Source: Pseudomonas laurylsulfatiphila (GTDB taxonomy: Bacteria > Pseudomonadota > Gammaproteobacteria > Pseudomonadales > Pseudomonadaceae). From it: DNA of 64,000 nucleotides. Under the pieces are notes generated by a model. The model made no database searches. It saw nothing but the letters and a program-made list of their open reading frames with translations, and was not told the DNA's origin. The stretch lies in assembly GCF_002934665.1 (NCBI RefSeq), contig NZ_NIRS01000002.1, positions 496,001 through 560,000 of the forward strand, in the 5' to 3' direction. Each line of letters begins with the position of its first letter. Position 1 is the first letter of the stretch. The position numbers and the translations under genes were made by a program. Below, piece by piece: positions 18,779-27,956 of this stretch.

Positions 18779-19573
18779 ATGAAAAACAATAAAAAGAACC
18801 TTTTGTGCCTGGCTGTATTGGCAGCCGGCATGTTCGGTGCCTCGGTGAGCATGGCCGCGTCAGATACGTTCAAGGTCGGCATGGAGATCACCTACCCTCC
18901 TTTCGAGTCCTATGACAAGGACAAGAATGTGGTGGGTTCGGACCCCGAACTGGCTACCGCACTGGCCAAGCACATGAACGCCAAGGTGGAGTTTGTCGAC
19001 ACCAAGTTCCCGAGCCTGATCCTGGGCCTGAACTCAGGCAAGTACGACGCGATCATTTCCGGCATGTACATCACGCCGGAGCGCCAGACTCAAGCCCAGA
19101 CCATTGCGTACGCCAATACCGGTGCCGCGGTCATGGTGCCCCAGGGCAGCGAGATCAATGCGAAAAAACCTGAAGACCTGTGCGGCCTGAAGCTGGGCCT
19201 GGAACAGGGCACGACCTGGGTCAAGGAATTCAGGAAGCTGTCCGACGAATACTGCGTGCCGAACAACAAGGGCGCCATCACCGTCAGCGAGTACCCTTCG
19301 GCGCCCGAAGTGACCCAGGCCTTGCTGTCCAAGAACATCCAGGCCCAAGTTGAAATCGCCGGCGCCGCCAAAATGATCGCGGAAAAGACCAATGGCCGGG
19401 TCGTGATCACCACCGAGCACCCGATCTATCAGCAAACCCTGGGCATCTTCGTCAAGAAAGGTAACGACGCAACCTACCAGGCCGTGCAAAAGGCCTTCGA
19501 GGAAACGAAAAAGAGCGGAGAATACGCAGCAATCCTCAAGAAGTATGGCCTGGAAGAACCGACCGCCAACTAA
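18779..19573 (+). CDS. Polar-amino-acid ABC transporter binding protein
   Basis: This 264-residue periplasmic protein has a signal peptide (NLLCLAVLAAGMFGASVSMAA) and the family 3 solute-binding fold: FKVGMEITYPPFESYDKDKNVVGSDPELATALAKHM, LILGLNSGKYDAIISGMYITPERQ. It is followed 64 bases later by its fused permease-ATPase. It would capture the substrate metabolised by the isomerase, oxygenase and SDR of the same cluster. The ligand cannot be read from sequence. Confidence 0.9.
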   Translation: MKNNKKNLLCLAVLAAGMFGASVSMAASDTFKVGMEITYPPFESYDKDKNVVGSDPELATALAKHMNAKVEFVDTKFPSLILGLNSGKYDAIISGMYITPERQTQAQTIAYANTGAAVMVPQGSEINAKKPEDLCGLKLGLEQGTTWVKEFRKLSDEYCVPNNKGAITVSEYPSAPEVTQALLSKNIQAQVEIAGAAKMIAEKTNGRVVITTEHPIYQQTLGIFVKKGNDATYQAVQKAFEETKKSGEYAAILKKYGLEEPTAN

Positions 19574-19637
19574 GAATCTGTCCTTGTAGTCTGGTTATCT
19601 GCCGCCCCTGCACGGGGGCGGCAGATCGAGGTGTCCC

Positions 19638-21185
19638 ATGCAATTCGATTGGTCGTATTTCTTCTCCCTGTTCTCCCTGCCGGACTTCTGGAATGCCTGC
19701 GTCACGGTCATCCAGCTCAGTGCCCTGGCTTGGTTCATCGGCATGCTGCTGGGTTTTGTCCTGGCCACGGCCAAGCTGTCCCAATCGCCCTTGCTGCGCA
19801 TTCCCGCAGCGGTCTACATCTGGTTTTTCCGCAGCATCCCTTTGCTGGTGCTGGTGGTGTTCGTCTACAACCTGCCGCAGTTGTTTCCCGGTAGCGGACC
19901 GATTCTGTCCAACCCCTTCTACGCAGGGTTGCTGGCCCTGGTGGTCACTGAAGCGGCGTACATGGCGGAGATCCATCGTGGCGGCCTGATTTCCGTGGCC
20001 AAGGGCCAGAAGGAAGCCGGGCGCGCGCTGGGTGTCGGCGTGCTCGGCATGCAACGGCTGATCGTGATCCCCCAGGCGTTCCGTATTTCGCTGCCCACCC
20101 TGATCAATGAATACATCACGGTGGTCAAGCTGACTTCGCTGGTCTCGGTGATCTCCCTGACTGAAATCCTCACGGTCGGCCAACGCCTCTATGCCACCAA
20201 CTTCCTGGTGATGGAAACCCTGGCGGCGGTGGGCGTCTACTACGTGTTGATCGTCACCGTATTCGGCTATTTCCTGCAGCGCCTGGAGCGCTACCTGGAC
20301 CTGAACTTCCGCAAGCCGCACACCCTCGACGCCGCCACTATTGCCAAGTTCAAGGCCAGCGCCGAAGCCTTGCCGGACATTGCGCGCAAAGCCGCGGGCA
20401 ACAACACAACGCCGATCCTGCAACTGAACAACATCCAGAAGAGCTATGGCACCCACAAGGTGCTGCTGGGTATCGACCTGAATGTCGATTACGGCCAGGT
20501 GGTCTCGATCATCGGGCCATCCGGCTCCGGCAAGACGTCGCTGATCCGCACCGTCAACGGCCTGGAAAGCATCGATACCGGCGACATCAAGTTGTTCGGC
20601 GAAACGTTCATCGAAGCCTCGGACAAACCCAACAGCTCGCGCCTGCGCAAAGGCGTGCGGCACATCGGCATGGTGTTCCAGAACTTCAACCTGTTCCCGC
20701 ACCGCACCATCCTCGACAACATCACCCTGGCACCGCGGTACCACGGCCAGCCGGGCGAGCTGAGCGAGCATCGTGCCTATGCGCTGCTGGACAAGGTCGG
20801 CCTGCTGGCCCATGCCCACAAGTACCCGCACCAGCTCTCCGGCGGCCAGCAACAGCGCGTGGCGATCGCCCGGGCCCTGGCCATGGAGCCGCAGATCATG
20901 CTGTTCGACGAGCCGACCTCGGCCCTCGATCCGGAGCTGGTCAACGACGTGCTGAACGTGATCCGCGACCTGGCCAGGGAAGGCATGACCATGCTGATCG
21001 TGACCCACGAAATGGACTTTGCCATGTCGATCTCCGATCGGGTGATTTTCATGGAGAACGGCAACATTCAACTCGATGCCGCCCCTGAAACCATTCGCTG
21101 CGAAGCTGAAGGTGAGAGGGTACGACGCTTCATGGGTATCGGTGCCCGATCGCCAAACCTGTCAGCAGCGGTGGATCACGCATGA
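19638..21185 (+). CDS. Fused ABC importer: permease and ATPase in one chain
   Basis: The 515-residue protein joins a HisM-type permease (about 1-225, five to six helices, EAA loop EAGRALGVGVLGMQRLIVIPQ near 126-146) by a linker (225-258) to an ATPase domain (about 259-500) with Walker A GPSGSGKT (293-300), signature LSGGQQQR (400-407) and Walker B MLFDEPTSALDP (421-432). A single permease-ATPase chain can form the full transporter as a homodimer, so no separate permease or ATPase gene is needed here, and none is present. GAGGTG precedes the ATG. Confidence 0.93.
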   Translation: MQFDWSYFFSLFSLPDFWNACVTVIQLSALAWFIGMLLGFVLATAKLSQSPLLRIPAAVYIWFFRSIPLLVLVVFVYNLPQLFPGSGPILSNPFYAGLLALVVTEAAYMAEIHRGGLISVAKGQKEAGRALGVGVLGMQRLIVIPQAFRISLPTLINEYITVVKLTSLVSVISLTEILTVGQRLYATNFLVMETLAAVGVYYVLIVTVFGYFLQRLERYLDLNFRKPHTLDAATIAKFKASAEALPDIARKAAGNNTTPILQLNNIQKSYGTHKVLLGIDLNVDYGQVVSIIGPSGSGKTSLIRTVNGLESIDTGDIKLFGETFIEASDKPNSSRLRKGVRHIGMVFQNFNLFPHRTILDNITLAPRYHGQPGELSEHRAYALLDKVGLLAHAHKYPHQLSGGQQQRVAIARALAMEPQIMLFDEPTSALDPELVNDVLNVIRDLAREGMTMLIVTHEMDFAMSISDRVIFMENGNIQLDAAPETIRCEAEGERVRRFMGIGARSPNLSAAVDHA

Positions 21186-21231
21186 ACAGGCAAGCGTTTT
21201 ACATGAGCTTCTTTCTGTCAGGAACACACGC

Positions 21232-22020
21232 ATGAATCTTGGAATAGCAGGACGCTGGGCGCTGGTGTGCGCCGCCAGCAAAGGCCTGGGTAAAGCCTGC
21301 GCACAGGCACTCGTCAGCGAGGGCGTGAACGTGGTGATCACCGCACGGGGCGAGGACACGCTGAATGAAACAGCCCGTCAGCTCAGGGCGATCAATCCTG
21401 AAGTGACGGTCATCGCCGTGGCCGGAGACATTTCCACGCCCGAGGGTCGGGCGGCAGCGCTCAAGGCCCATGAGCATTTCGATATCCTGATCAACAACGC
21501 CGGCGGCCCTCCTCCCGGGGATTTCCGCGAATGGAATCGCGACGCCTGGCTCAAGGCGCTGGATGCCAACATGCTGACCCCTATCGAGCTGATCAAGGCC
21601 ACCGTAGACGGCATGGCGGCACGCGGATTTGGCCGGATCATCAACATCACTTCGAGCGCCGTGAAGTCCCCGATCGAAAGCCTGGGCCTGTCCAATGGCG
21701 CGCGCAGTGGCCTGACGGGGTTCGTTGCGGGGCTGGCCCGGCAAGAAAACATTGCCAACCGCAATGTGACGATCAACAACCTGCAACCGGGCTCGTTCGA
21801 CACCGATCGACTGCGCGACAACCTGGTCGCCGCTGCCCACGAAATGGGGCAAGACAGTGAGGCATTCCTTGACGAATGCCGTCGCGAAATTCCTGCCAAA
21901 CGCTTCGGCTCACCCGAGGAGTTCGGTGCGCTTTGTGCCTTCGTCTGCAGCAGCCATGCAGGCTACCTGACCGGGCAGAACCTGTTGATTGACGGAGGGG
22001 CCGTTCGCTCCAGCCAGTAA
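21232..22020 (+). CDS. Atypical short-chain dehydrogenase (SDR) lacking the Tyr/Lys pair
   Basis: The 262-residue Rossmann protein has the cofactor turn CAASKGLGKA (13-22), DILINNAGG (84-92) and the catalytic-type serines 141-142 (NITSS), but at the position of the YxxxK motif it reads SNGAR (Ser154, Arg158). FabG-like relatives with LSNxxRxG at this place are known, so the change is probably a subfamily feature rather than decay. ATG 21232 is preferred; the frame upstream overlaps the transporter gene. It is last in the isomerase-oxygenase-importer operon. Confidence 0.86.
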   Translation: MNLGIAGRWALVCAASKGLGKACAQALVSEGVNVVITARGEDTLNETARQLRAINPEVTVIAVAGDISTPEGRAAALKAHEHFDILINNAGGPPPGDFREWNRDAWLKALDANMLTPIELIKATVDGMAARGFGRIINITSSAVKSPIESLGLSNGARSGLTGFVAGLARQENIANRNVTINNLQPGSFDTDRLRDNLVAAAHEMGQDSEAFLDECRREIPAKRFGSPEEFGALCAFVCSSHAGYLTGQNLLIDGGAVRSSQ

Positions 22021-22041
22021 TAACCGCCAGTACCCCGGGAG

Positions 22042-22069
22042 CGGATGGCACAGAGACTTTCGCCATCCG
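22042..22069 (+). terminator. Hairpin after the SDR gene
   Basis: The arms CGGATGGC (22042-22049) and GCCATCCG (22062-22069) form a perfect 8-bp stem, flanked by further CGGGA/TCCCG pairing. A C-rich stretch and T7 follow about 40 bases later. Confidence 0.55.
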
Positions 22070-22171
22070 TCCCGCCCCTCTCGACACGCCCCCCCTCCCC
22101 CCCAAACAATCTTTTTTTGGTGCTTTCACTGGTTTGGAGGTCACTTCATTTTCTGCGTGGGCACGTTCCCT

Positions 22172-22584
22172 TGTAGGAGCTGGCTTGCCAGCGATGGTCG
22201 TTAACGATAACGCGTGCGAACCGGATAAACGCGGCGCACTGGAGTCCATCGCCAGCAGGCTGGCTCCCACAGTTTCAGAGTGGGCAACCCCCTTGTAGGA
22301 GCTGGCCTGCCAGCGATGGTCGTTAACGATAACGCGTGCGAACCGGATAAACGCGGCCCCCTGTAGGAGCTGGCTTGCCAGCGATGGTCGTCAACGATAA
22401 CGCGTGCGAACCGGATAAACACGGCGCACTGGAGTCCATCGCCAGCAAGCTGGCTCCCACAGTTTCAGTGTGGGCACACCCCCTGTAGGAGCTGGCTTGC
22501 CAGCGATGGTCGTTAACGATAACGCGTGCGAACTGGATAAACACGGCGCACTGGCGTCCATCGCCAGCAAGCTGGCCCCTACAG
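22172..22584. repeat. Tandem REPIN array, four units
   Basis: Each unit starts TGTAGGAGCTGGCTTGCCAG, has a conserved middle containing ATAACGCGTGCGAAC and GGATAAAC, and ends with the inverted REP half (ATCGCCAGCAAGCTGGC..). Units start at 22172, 22294, 22362 and 22484. Full units repeat every 122 bases; the second is cut short and lacks the right-hand REP arm. This is a cluster of Pseudomonas REP doublets in the 717-base spacer between two transporter operons. The remaining spacer sequence shows no gene. Confidence 0.88.
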
Positions 22585-22737
22585 TCACGCCCGAATCTGA
22601 TATGTTTTTTTTCAGTTATCTTGCATATGGATTTTTATTGTGTCATTTATAGCCTCGCCGATCACAGGACTGATCCACCGCGCCAACCCGGATGGCGGGC
22701 ACCCGTTCCCCCCAATGCCCTCCAGGGAGTCAACAAT

Positions 22738-23514
22738 ATGAACAAGACAGAACTTCTAGGTGCTCTGGCGCTATGCGCTTTCAGCTTTCTGGCACATGCC
22801 GACGAAGACAGCCTGCGTATCGGTATCGAAGCCGCCTACCCGCCCTTCTCCTTCAAGACACCGGAGGGCAACGTCAGCGGGTTCGATTACGACATCGGCA
22901 ACGCCTTGTGCGAAGAAATGAAGGTCAAGTGCGAGTGGGTCATTCAGGAGTTCGACGGCATGATCCCGTCGCTCAAAGTGCGCAAGATCGATGCCGTGCT
23001 GTCGTCGATGTCCATCACCGAAGACCGGATGAAGTCCGTGGACTTCAGCAAAAAGTACTACCACACGCCGGGCAAGTTCGCGATGAAGGCCGGCAACGTG
23101 ATCAACGACCCTCTGGTCGACCTCAAGGGCAAGAAACTCGGCGTGCAACGCGCCTCGACCTACGATCGTTTTGCCACCGAGCAACTGGAAAAAGCCGGCG
23201 TCGTCGTGGTGCGCTACTCCTCGCAGAATGAAGCCTTCCTCGACCTCGCCTCGGGTCGTCTGGACGCCACCCTCGCCGACATCGTCAACACCGATGAGAG
23301 CTTCATCAAGACACCGGCCGGCCAGGGTTTCGCATTGACCGGGCCCGACATCAACGACCCGAAATATTTTGGCCGGGGCGCCGGGATCGCCGTGCGCAAA
23401 GGCGACAGTGCCAACGTTGCGCGCCTGAGTGCCGCGATCGACGCCATTCGCGCCAACGGCAAGTACCAGCAAGTGATGGCCAGGTACTTCGCGTTCGATA
23501 TCTACGGCGAGTAA
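22738..23514 (+). CDS. Basic/polar amino-acid ABC transporter binding protein
   Basis: This 258-residue protein with a signal peptide (MNKTELLGALALCAFSFLAHA) is of the HisJ/ArgT type: LRIGIEAAYPPFSFKTPEGNVSGFDYDIGNALCEEM, WDGMIPSLKVRK-like text and VDFSKKYYHTPGKF. The start is set by CAGGGAG 8 bases upstream. It opens a compact operon with two permeases, an AstE-like hydrolase and an ATPase. Family homologues bind Lys, Arg, ornithine or derivatives; the ligand here is unproven. Confidence 0.92.
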   Translation: MNKTELLGALALCAFSFLAHADEDSLRIGIEAAYPPFSFKTPEGNVSGFDYDIGNALCEEMKVKCEWVIQEFDGMIPSLKVRKIDAVLSSMSITEDRMKSVDFSKKYYHTPGKFAMKAGNVINDPLVDLKGKKLGVQRASTYDRFATEQLEKAGVVVVRYSSQNEAFLDLASGRLDATLADIVNTDESFIKTPAGQGFALTGPDINDPKYFGRGAGIAVRKGDSANVARLSAAIDAIRANGKYQQVMARYFAFDIYGE

Positions 23515-23618
23515 GCCTGCGCCCTGAAACCTGAAACCTGACCCCGGCGCCGGCCCCTGCAGGCGTCTGCCGGGGCTTGTCCTGCGCGCCTCGCGGCGCT
23601 CGCTTGAGGAACTTCATC

Positions 23619-24308
23619 ATGCTCCACGGCTACGGATCGAGCATTCTCGATGGCGCCTGGCTGACCATCAACCTGGCCTTGACCTCCATGTCCCTGGCGA
23701 TTGCCCTGGGCCTGATCGGTGCGGCCTTTCGGCTGTCGCCACTCAAATGGCTGGCCATGCTCGGGGAAAGCTACACCACCCTGATTCGCGGCATTCCAGA
23801 CCTGGTGCTGATCCTGCTGATCTTCTACGGCGGCCAGGACCTGGTGAACCGCCTCGCCCTTGCGCTCGGTTACACCCGCTATATCGACATCAACCCCTAC
23901 ATCGCCGGCGTCTGCACCATGGGCTTCATTTTTGGCGCCTACCTCTCGGAAACCTTTCGCGGCGCCTTCATGGCGATCCCCAAGGGCCAGGCCGAAGCCG
24001 GCGTGGCCTATGGCATGGGCGGTGCGCAGGTGTTCTGGCGAATCCTGGTACCGCAGATGATTCGTTTCGCCATTCCCGGGTTCACCAACAACTGGTTGGT
24101 ACTGACCAAATCCACTGCGCTGATCTCGGTGATCGGCTTGCAGGACATGATGTTCAAAGCCAAGAACGCAGCGGATGCCACACACGAGCCCTTCACGTTC
24201 TTCCTCTCGGTGGCGGCGCTGTACCTGATGCTCACCAGCCTGTCCTTGCTGGTGCTGCGCTATCTGGAAAAACACTATTCGGTCGGCATCAAAGCCGCCG
24301 AATTGTGA
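23619..24308 (+). CDS. Amino-acid ABC transporter permease, HisQ type
   Basis: The 229-residue inner-membrane protein has about five helices and the EAA cytoplasmic loop EAGVAYGMGGAQVFWRILVPQ. The conserved entry segment GAWLTINLALTSMSLAIALG is typical of HisQ. ATG 23619 follows GAGGAA by 9 bases. It pairs with the next gene as the heterodimeric channel. Confidence 0.92.
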   Translation: MLHGYGSSILDGAWLTINLALTSMSLAIALGLIGAAFRLSPLKWLAMLGESYTTLIRGIPDLVLILLIFYGGQDLVNRLALALGYTRYIDINPYIAGVCTMGFIFGAYLSETFRGAFMAIPKGQAEAGVAYGMGGAQVFWRILVPQMIRFAIPGFTNNWLVLTKSTALISVIGLQDMMFKAKNAADATHEPFTFFLSVAALYLMLTSLSLLVLRYLEKHYSVGIKAAEL

Positions 24309-24320
24309 GGGGAGCCACCC

Positions 24321-25019
24321 ATGATTCTCGACTACAACCTGATCTGGGAAAACCTGCCGCTGTACTTCAACGGCGCCTTGTTGACCCTCAAAGTCCTGCT
24401 GATTTCCCTGGCCCTGGGCCTGGTGTTGGCGATTCCGCTGGCGCTGATGCGGGTGTCGCGATCGCCGCTGATCAACTTCCCGGCCTGGCTCTATACCTAC
24501 GTGATTCGCGGCACGCCGATGCTGGTGCAGTTGTTCCTGATCTATTACGGCCTGGCGCAGTTCGAAGCGGTGCGCCAAAGCGTGCTCTGGCCTTACCTCT
24601 CCAGCGCCACCTTTTGCGCCTGCCTGGCCTTCGCGATCAACACCAGTGCCTACAGCGCAGAGCTACTGGCCGGCAGTCTGAAATCGACCAACCATGGTGA
24701 GATCGAAGCCGCCAGGGCCATGGGCATGTCACGCCTGACCCTGTACCGGCGCATTCTCATGCCGTCGGCCTTGCGCCGGGCATTGCCGCAGTACAGCAAC
24801 GAAGTGCTGATGATGCTGCAAACCACCAGCCTGGCCTCCATCGTCACCCTCGTCGACATCACCGGGGCCGCGCGGACTGTCAGCTCACGGTACTACCTGC
24901 CGTTCGAGGCGTTTATCACCGCCGGCCTCATCTACCTCGCCCTGACCTTCATTCTGGTGCGTCTGTTCAAGCTGGCCGAGCGCCGCTGGCTGGCGTACCA
25001 GGCACCGCGCAAGCACTAA
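24321..25019 (+). CDS. Amino-acid ABC transporter permease, HisM type
   Basis: The 232-residue partner permease contains LPLYFNGALLTLKVLLISLALGLVLAIPLAL, YVIRGTPMLVQLFLIYYGL and the EAA loop EAARAMGMSRLTLYRRILMPSALRRALPQYSNE. It begins 12 bases after the HisQ-type gene and is followed 9 bases later by the hydrolase gene, showing tight operon packing. Confidence 0.92.
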   Translation: MILDYNLIWENLPLYFNGALLTLKVLLISLALGLVLAIPLALMRVSRSPLINFPAWLYTYVIRGTPMLVQLFLIYYGLAQFEAVRQSVLWPYLSSATFCACLAFAINTSAYSAELLAGSLKSTNHGEIEAARAMGMSRLTLYRRILMPSALRRALPQYSNEVLMMLQTTSLASIVTLVDITGAARTVSSRYYLPFEAFITAGLIYLALTFILVRLFKLAERRWLAYQAPRKH

Positions 25020-25028
25020 GGAGCTGAC

Positions 25029-26141
25029 ATGGAGCACATTCAACACCTGTTGCCGTGGAGTGCCTCGGGCACCGAACGCACGCTGTCGCTGTTCCGCTTT
25101 GGCAGTGGACCACGCAAAGCCTACATACAGGCGTCATTGCATGCCGACGAGTTGCCGGGGATGCGCGTCGCCGTGGAACTCAAGCGCCGTCTGCTGGAAC
25201 TGGAGACTCAAGGCCGCCTGACCGGGGTGATCGAGTTGGTGCCCATGGCCAACCCGATCGGTATCGCCCAGATGTTCCAGGCCACCCATCAGGGGCGCTT
25301 TGAGTTCTCCAGCGGCAAGAACTTCAATCGCGACTTCCCGGAGTTGGTCGATGCCGTTGCACCGCTGCTGGAAGGCAAATTGACAGACGATGCCGACGCC
25401 AACATCGCCCTGATCCGCCGCGCCATGGGCGATGCCCTCGCAGCCATGCCGGCACCGGCCTCGGAACTCGACGGCCTGCGCCGCCTGTTGCTGCAGCATG
25501 CCTGTGACGCCGATGTAGTGCTGGACCTGCACTGCGACTTCGAATCGATCATGTTGCTGTATGCGATGCCGCAACACTGGCCACGCCTGCAGTCACTGGC
25601 CGCACGCCTCGGCGCGCAAGTCACATTGCTGGCCGAAGGTGCCGGCGGCAGCGCCTTCGACGAAGCCTGCGCCATTGCCTGGCTGCGCCTGGCCGAGCGG
25701 TTTCCCGAAGCCGATATTCCCCTGGCGTGCGCAGCCACCACCATCGAATTGCGCGGCATGGCTGACACCGAGCGCGAGCAATGCGTCGACAGCGCCCAAG
25801 CCATTCTCGGCTATCTCGCCGAACAGGGCCTGATCAGCGGTGACTGGCCAGCGGCACCACCGAGCCGTTGCCAGGCCATGCCATTCGCCGGCGCCCAGTA
25901 CGCCTGTGCGCCCCATCCCGGTGTGGTGAGCTTTCTGCAACCGCTGGGCGCGCAGGTCAAGGTCGGCGATCCGCTGTTCGAGGTCATCGACCCGCTGACC
26001 GACCGCCATAGCGTGGTAAGCGCCAGCACCGACGGCATTCTCTATGCCCGCGAACGCCTGCGTTTTGCCCAGCCTGGATTGTGGCTGGCCAAAGTGGCAG
26101 GCGTCACCCCCATTCGCCAGGGTCGCTTGCTCAGCGACTGA
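25029..26141 (+). CDS. Succinylglutamate desuccinylase/aspartoacylase-family hydrolase
   Basis: The 370-residue zinc amidohydrolase has ligands His38 and Glu41 (LHADELPGM) and His168 (DLHCDFES), and a late TTIELRG glutamate of the AstE/AspA family. A C-terminal beta-barrel-like part (VKVGDPLFEVIDPLTDRHSVVSASTDGILY) resembles the lipoyl-like domain common in longer members. Such enzymes remove acyl groups from N-acyl amino acids. Its place between the permease and ATPase genes suggests that the importer carries an N-acylated amino acid that is hydrolysed on entry. Confidence 0.88.
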   Translation: MEHIQHLLPWSASGTERTLSLFRFGSGPRKAYIQASLHADELPGMRVAVELKRRLLELETQGRLTGVIELVPMANPIGIAQMFQATHQGRFEFSSGKNFNRDFPELVDAVAPLLEGKLTDDADANIALIRRAMGDALAAMPAPASELDGLRRLLLQHACDADVVLDLHCDFESIMLLYAMPQHWPRLQSLAARLGAQVTLLAEGAGGSAFDEACAIAWLRLAERFPEADIPLACAATTIELRGMADTEREQCVDSAQAILGYLAEQGLISGDWPAAPPSRCQAMPFAGAQYACAPHPGVVSFLQPLGAQVKVGDPLFEVIDPLTDRHSVVSASTDGILYARERLRFAQPGLWLAKVAGVTPIRQGRLLSD

Positions 26142-26159
26142 TTCCAGAGAGTTCAAACC

Positions 26160-26924
26160 ATGTACAAACTTGAAGTTCAGGACCTGCATAAAAGCTACGG
26201 CGCACACCAGGTGCTCAAGGGCGTGTCCCTGCAAGCGCAGGCCGGCGACGTGATCAGCATCATCGGCTCCAGCGGCTCCGGCAAAAGTACCTTCCTGCGC
26301 TGCATCAACCTGCTGGAGCAACCCAATGCGGGCGATATCGTGCTCAATGGCGAACCGCTCAAGCTGGTGGCCAACAAACTTGGCGGGCTGAAAGCGGCCG
26401 AACCCAGACAGTTGCAGCGCATGCGTTCGCAGCTGTCGATGGTGTTTCAACACTTCAACCTCTGGTCGCACATGAGCGCTCTGGAAAACGTCATGGAAGC
26501 CCCGGTGCATGTGCTGGGCCAAGGCAAGAAAGAGGCACGGGAAAAGGCCGAGCACTACCTGGACAAAGTCGGTGTAGCGCACCGCATGCACGCCTGGCCG
26601 GCGCACATGTCCGGTGGCGAGCAGCAGCGCGTGGCGATTGCCCGTGCACTGGCGATGGAACCGCAAGTGATGCTGTTCGATGAGCCGACGTCGGCCCTCG
26701 ACCCCGAACTGGTCGGCGAAGTGCTTAAAGTCATGCAGGACCTGGCGCAGGAAGGCCGCACCATGGTGGTGGTGACTCACGAAATGGGCTTTGCCCGCGA
26801 GGTTTCCAACCAACTGGTGTTCCTGCACAAGGGCATTGTCGAAGAGCGCGGCGACCCGCGTGAGGTGCTGGTCAACCCGCAGTCCGAACGCCTGCGGCAG
26901 TTTCTGGCCGGGAGCCTGAAGTAA
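26160..26924 (+). CDS. Amino-acid ABC transporter ATPase, HisP type
   Basis: The 254-residue ATPase contains Walker A GSSGSGKST, the HisP-type insert after KLVANKLGGLKAAEPRQLQRMRS, VFQHFNLWSHMSALENVMEAP, signature MSGGEQQR and Walker B VMLFDEPTSALDPELV. It is the last transporter gene of the second amino-acid operon and would energise the preceding permease pair. Confidence 0.93.
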   Translation: MYKLEVQDLHKSYGAHQVLKGVSLQAQAGDVISIIGSSGSGKSTFLRCINLLEQPNAGDIVLNGEPLKLVANKLGGLKAAEPRQLQRMRSQLSMVFQHFNLWSHMSALENVMEAPVHVLGQGKKEAREKAEHYLDKVGVAHRMHAWPAHMSGGEQQRVAIARALAMEPQVMLFDEPTSALDPELVGEVLKVMQDLAQEGRTMVVVTHEMGFAREVSNQLVFLHKGIVEERGDPREVLVNPQSERLRQFLAGSLK

Positions 26925-27047
26925 GACCGCCACCCGTCCACTGCTCGGCGCTGCCCTGACAAGGCAGGCTTGGGATACACTCCGGCCAACCTTGTCAGGG
27001 CATCAGGCACAGCCCTTCTCTCACCTTCAGGAAACGTTGAGCCGGAT

Positions 27048-27956
27048 ATGCCAACCCCATCGAAAGACACCACCGTCTATGCCGCGCCGGTCATGCGCAA
27101 ACTGACGGAAATCGTTTCCGAACTGCCACCGTCACTGCGCAAGGTAGCGGACTTCATCCTGCGTCACCCGCTCAAGGCCGCGACGCTGACCATCGAGGAG
27201 ATGGCTCAAGAAACACTGACCTCGCCCGCCGCCGTCAACCGCCTGGCCAAAGCGCTGGACCTCGGTGGCTACAGCGGCATGAAGGCCGAGCTGGTCGCCA
27301 CCTTGCAGCAGATGGTGTCGCCGGTGGACAAACTGCGCAACGAACTGGCCCATCGTCCGGGCGGCGCGTTTGGCCTGCATGAACAACTGCAGAGCGCCAG
27401 CAGCAACCTGGCCACGGCGGTGACCAACAACCACGCCGACACCTTTGAAGCCTTCGTCACTCGCCTGACCACGGCACGCAAAATCTACATCCTGGGGTTC
27501 GGCAACAGTGTTTACTTCGCCGGCCTCGCCGCGTCGACCCTGATGCCCTTCTGTGCCGAGGCCACGGCCATCAGCATGGAGGGTGGCAACGAAAATGCCG
27601 CGTACCGCCTGGCCGCGATTACCGATCAGGACGTGTTGCTGGCGATCTCCCTGCCCCGCTACTCCCTCGACACCCTGCAACTGGCACGCTTCGCCAATGA
27701 ACGCGGCGCATCCGTGCTGGCAATCACCGACTCTCCCGCCTCGCCGCTCACCGGCATTGCCGAGCACACGCTGTTTGCCCCTTGCGACCACCCGGTGCTG
27801 ACCAGCTCCAACATCGCCGTGCTGGCCCTGATCGAAGGCCTGGTCGCCGGCGTGATGGCGCGTAATAAGGAAGCGGTCAAACTGGCAACCGAACTGACTG
27901 AAAGCGTGATGTCGTACCTGCACATCCCTGCCAGCGGCAAACCTGCGAAGAAGTGA
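27048..27956 (+). CDS. MurR/RpiR-family regulator with SIS domain
   Basis: This 302-residue protein has an N-terminal RpiR helix-turn-helix (VSELPPSLRKVADFILRHPLKAATLTIEEMAQETLTSPAAVNRLAKALDLGGYSGMK) and a C-terminal SIS sugar-phosphate-binding domain (ARKIYILGFGNSVYFAGLAAS.., VLLAISLPRYSLDTL). Start 27048 gives the normal N-terminal length, although its ribosome site is weak. It sits 123 bases after the ATPase and probably regulates that operon. A sugar-phosphate-like or related anionic effector is family knowledge. Confidence 0.88.
   Translation: MPTPSKDTTVYAAPVMRKLTEIVSELPPSLRKVADFILRHPLKAATLTIEEMAQETLTSPAAVNRLAKALDLGGYSGMKAELVATLQQMVSPVDKLRNELAHRPGGAFGLHEQLQSASSNLATAVTNNHADTFEAFVTRLTTARKIYILGFGNSVYFAGLAASTLMPFCAEATAISMEGGNENAAYRLAAITDQDVLLAISLPRYSLDTLQLARFANERGASVLAITDSPASPLTGIAEHTLFAPCDHPVLTSSNIAVLALIEGLVAGVMARNKEAVKLATELTESVMSYLHIPASGKPAKK

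Noticed and set aside
19536..21071. 511-codon minus-strand frame
   Set aside because: It is antisense to the fused ABC importer, whose Walker and signature motifs are intact.
22172..22584. CRISPR array
   Set aside because: The repeat units are REP doublets with conserved middles and internal inverted arms. There are no unique spacers and no cas genes.
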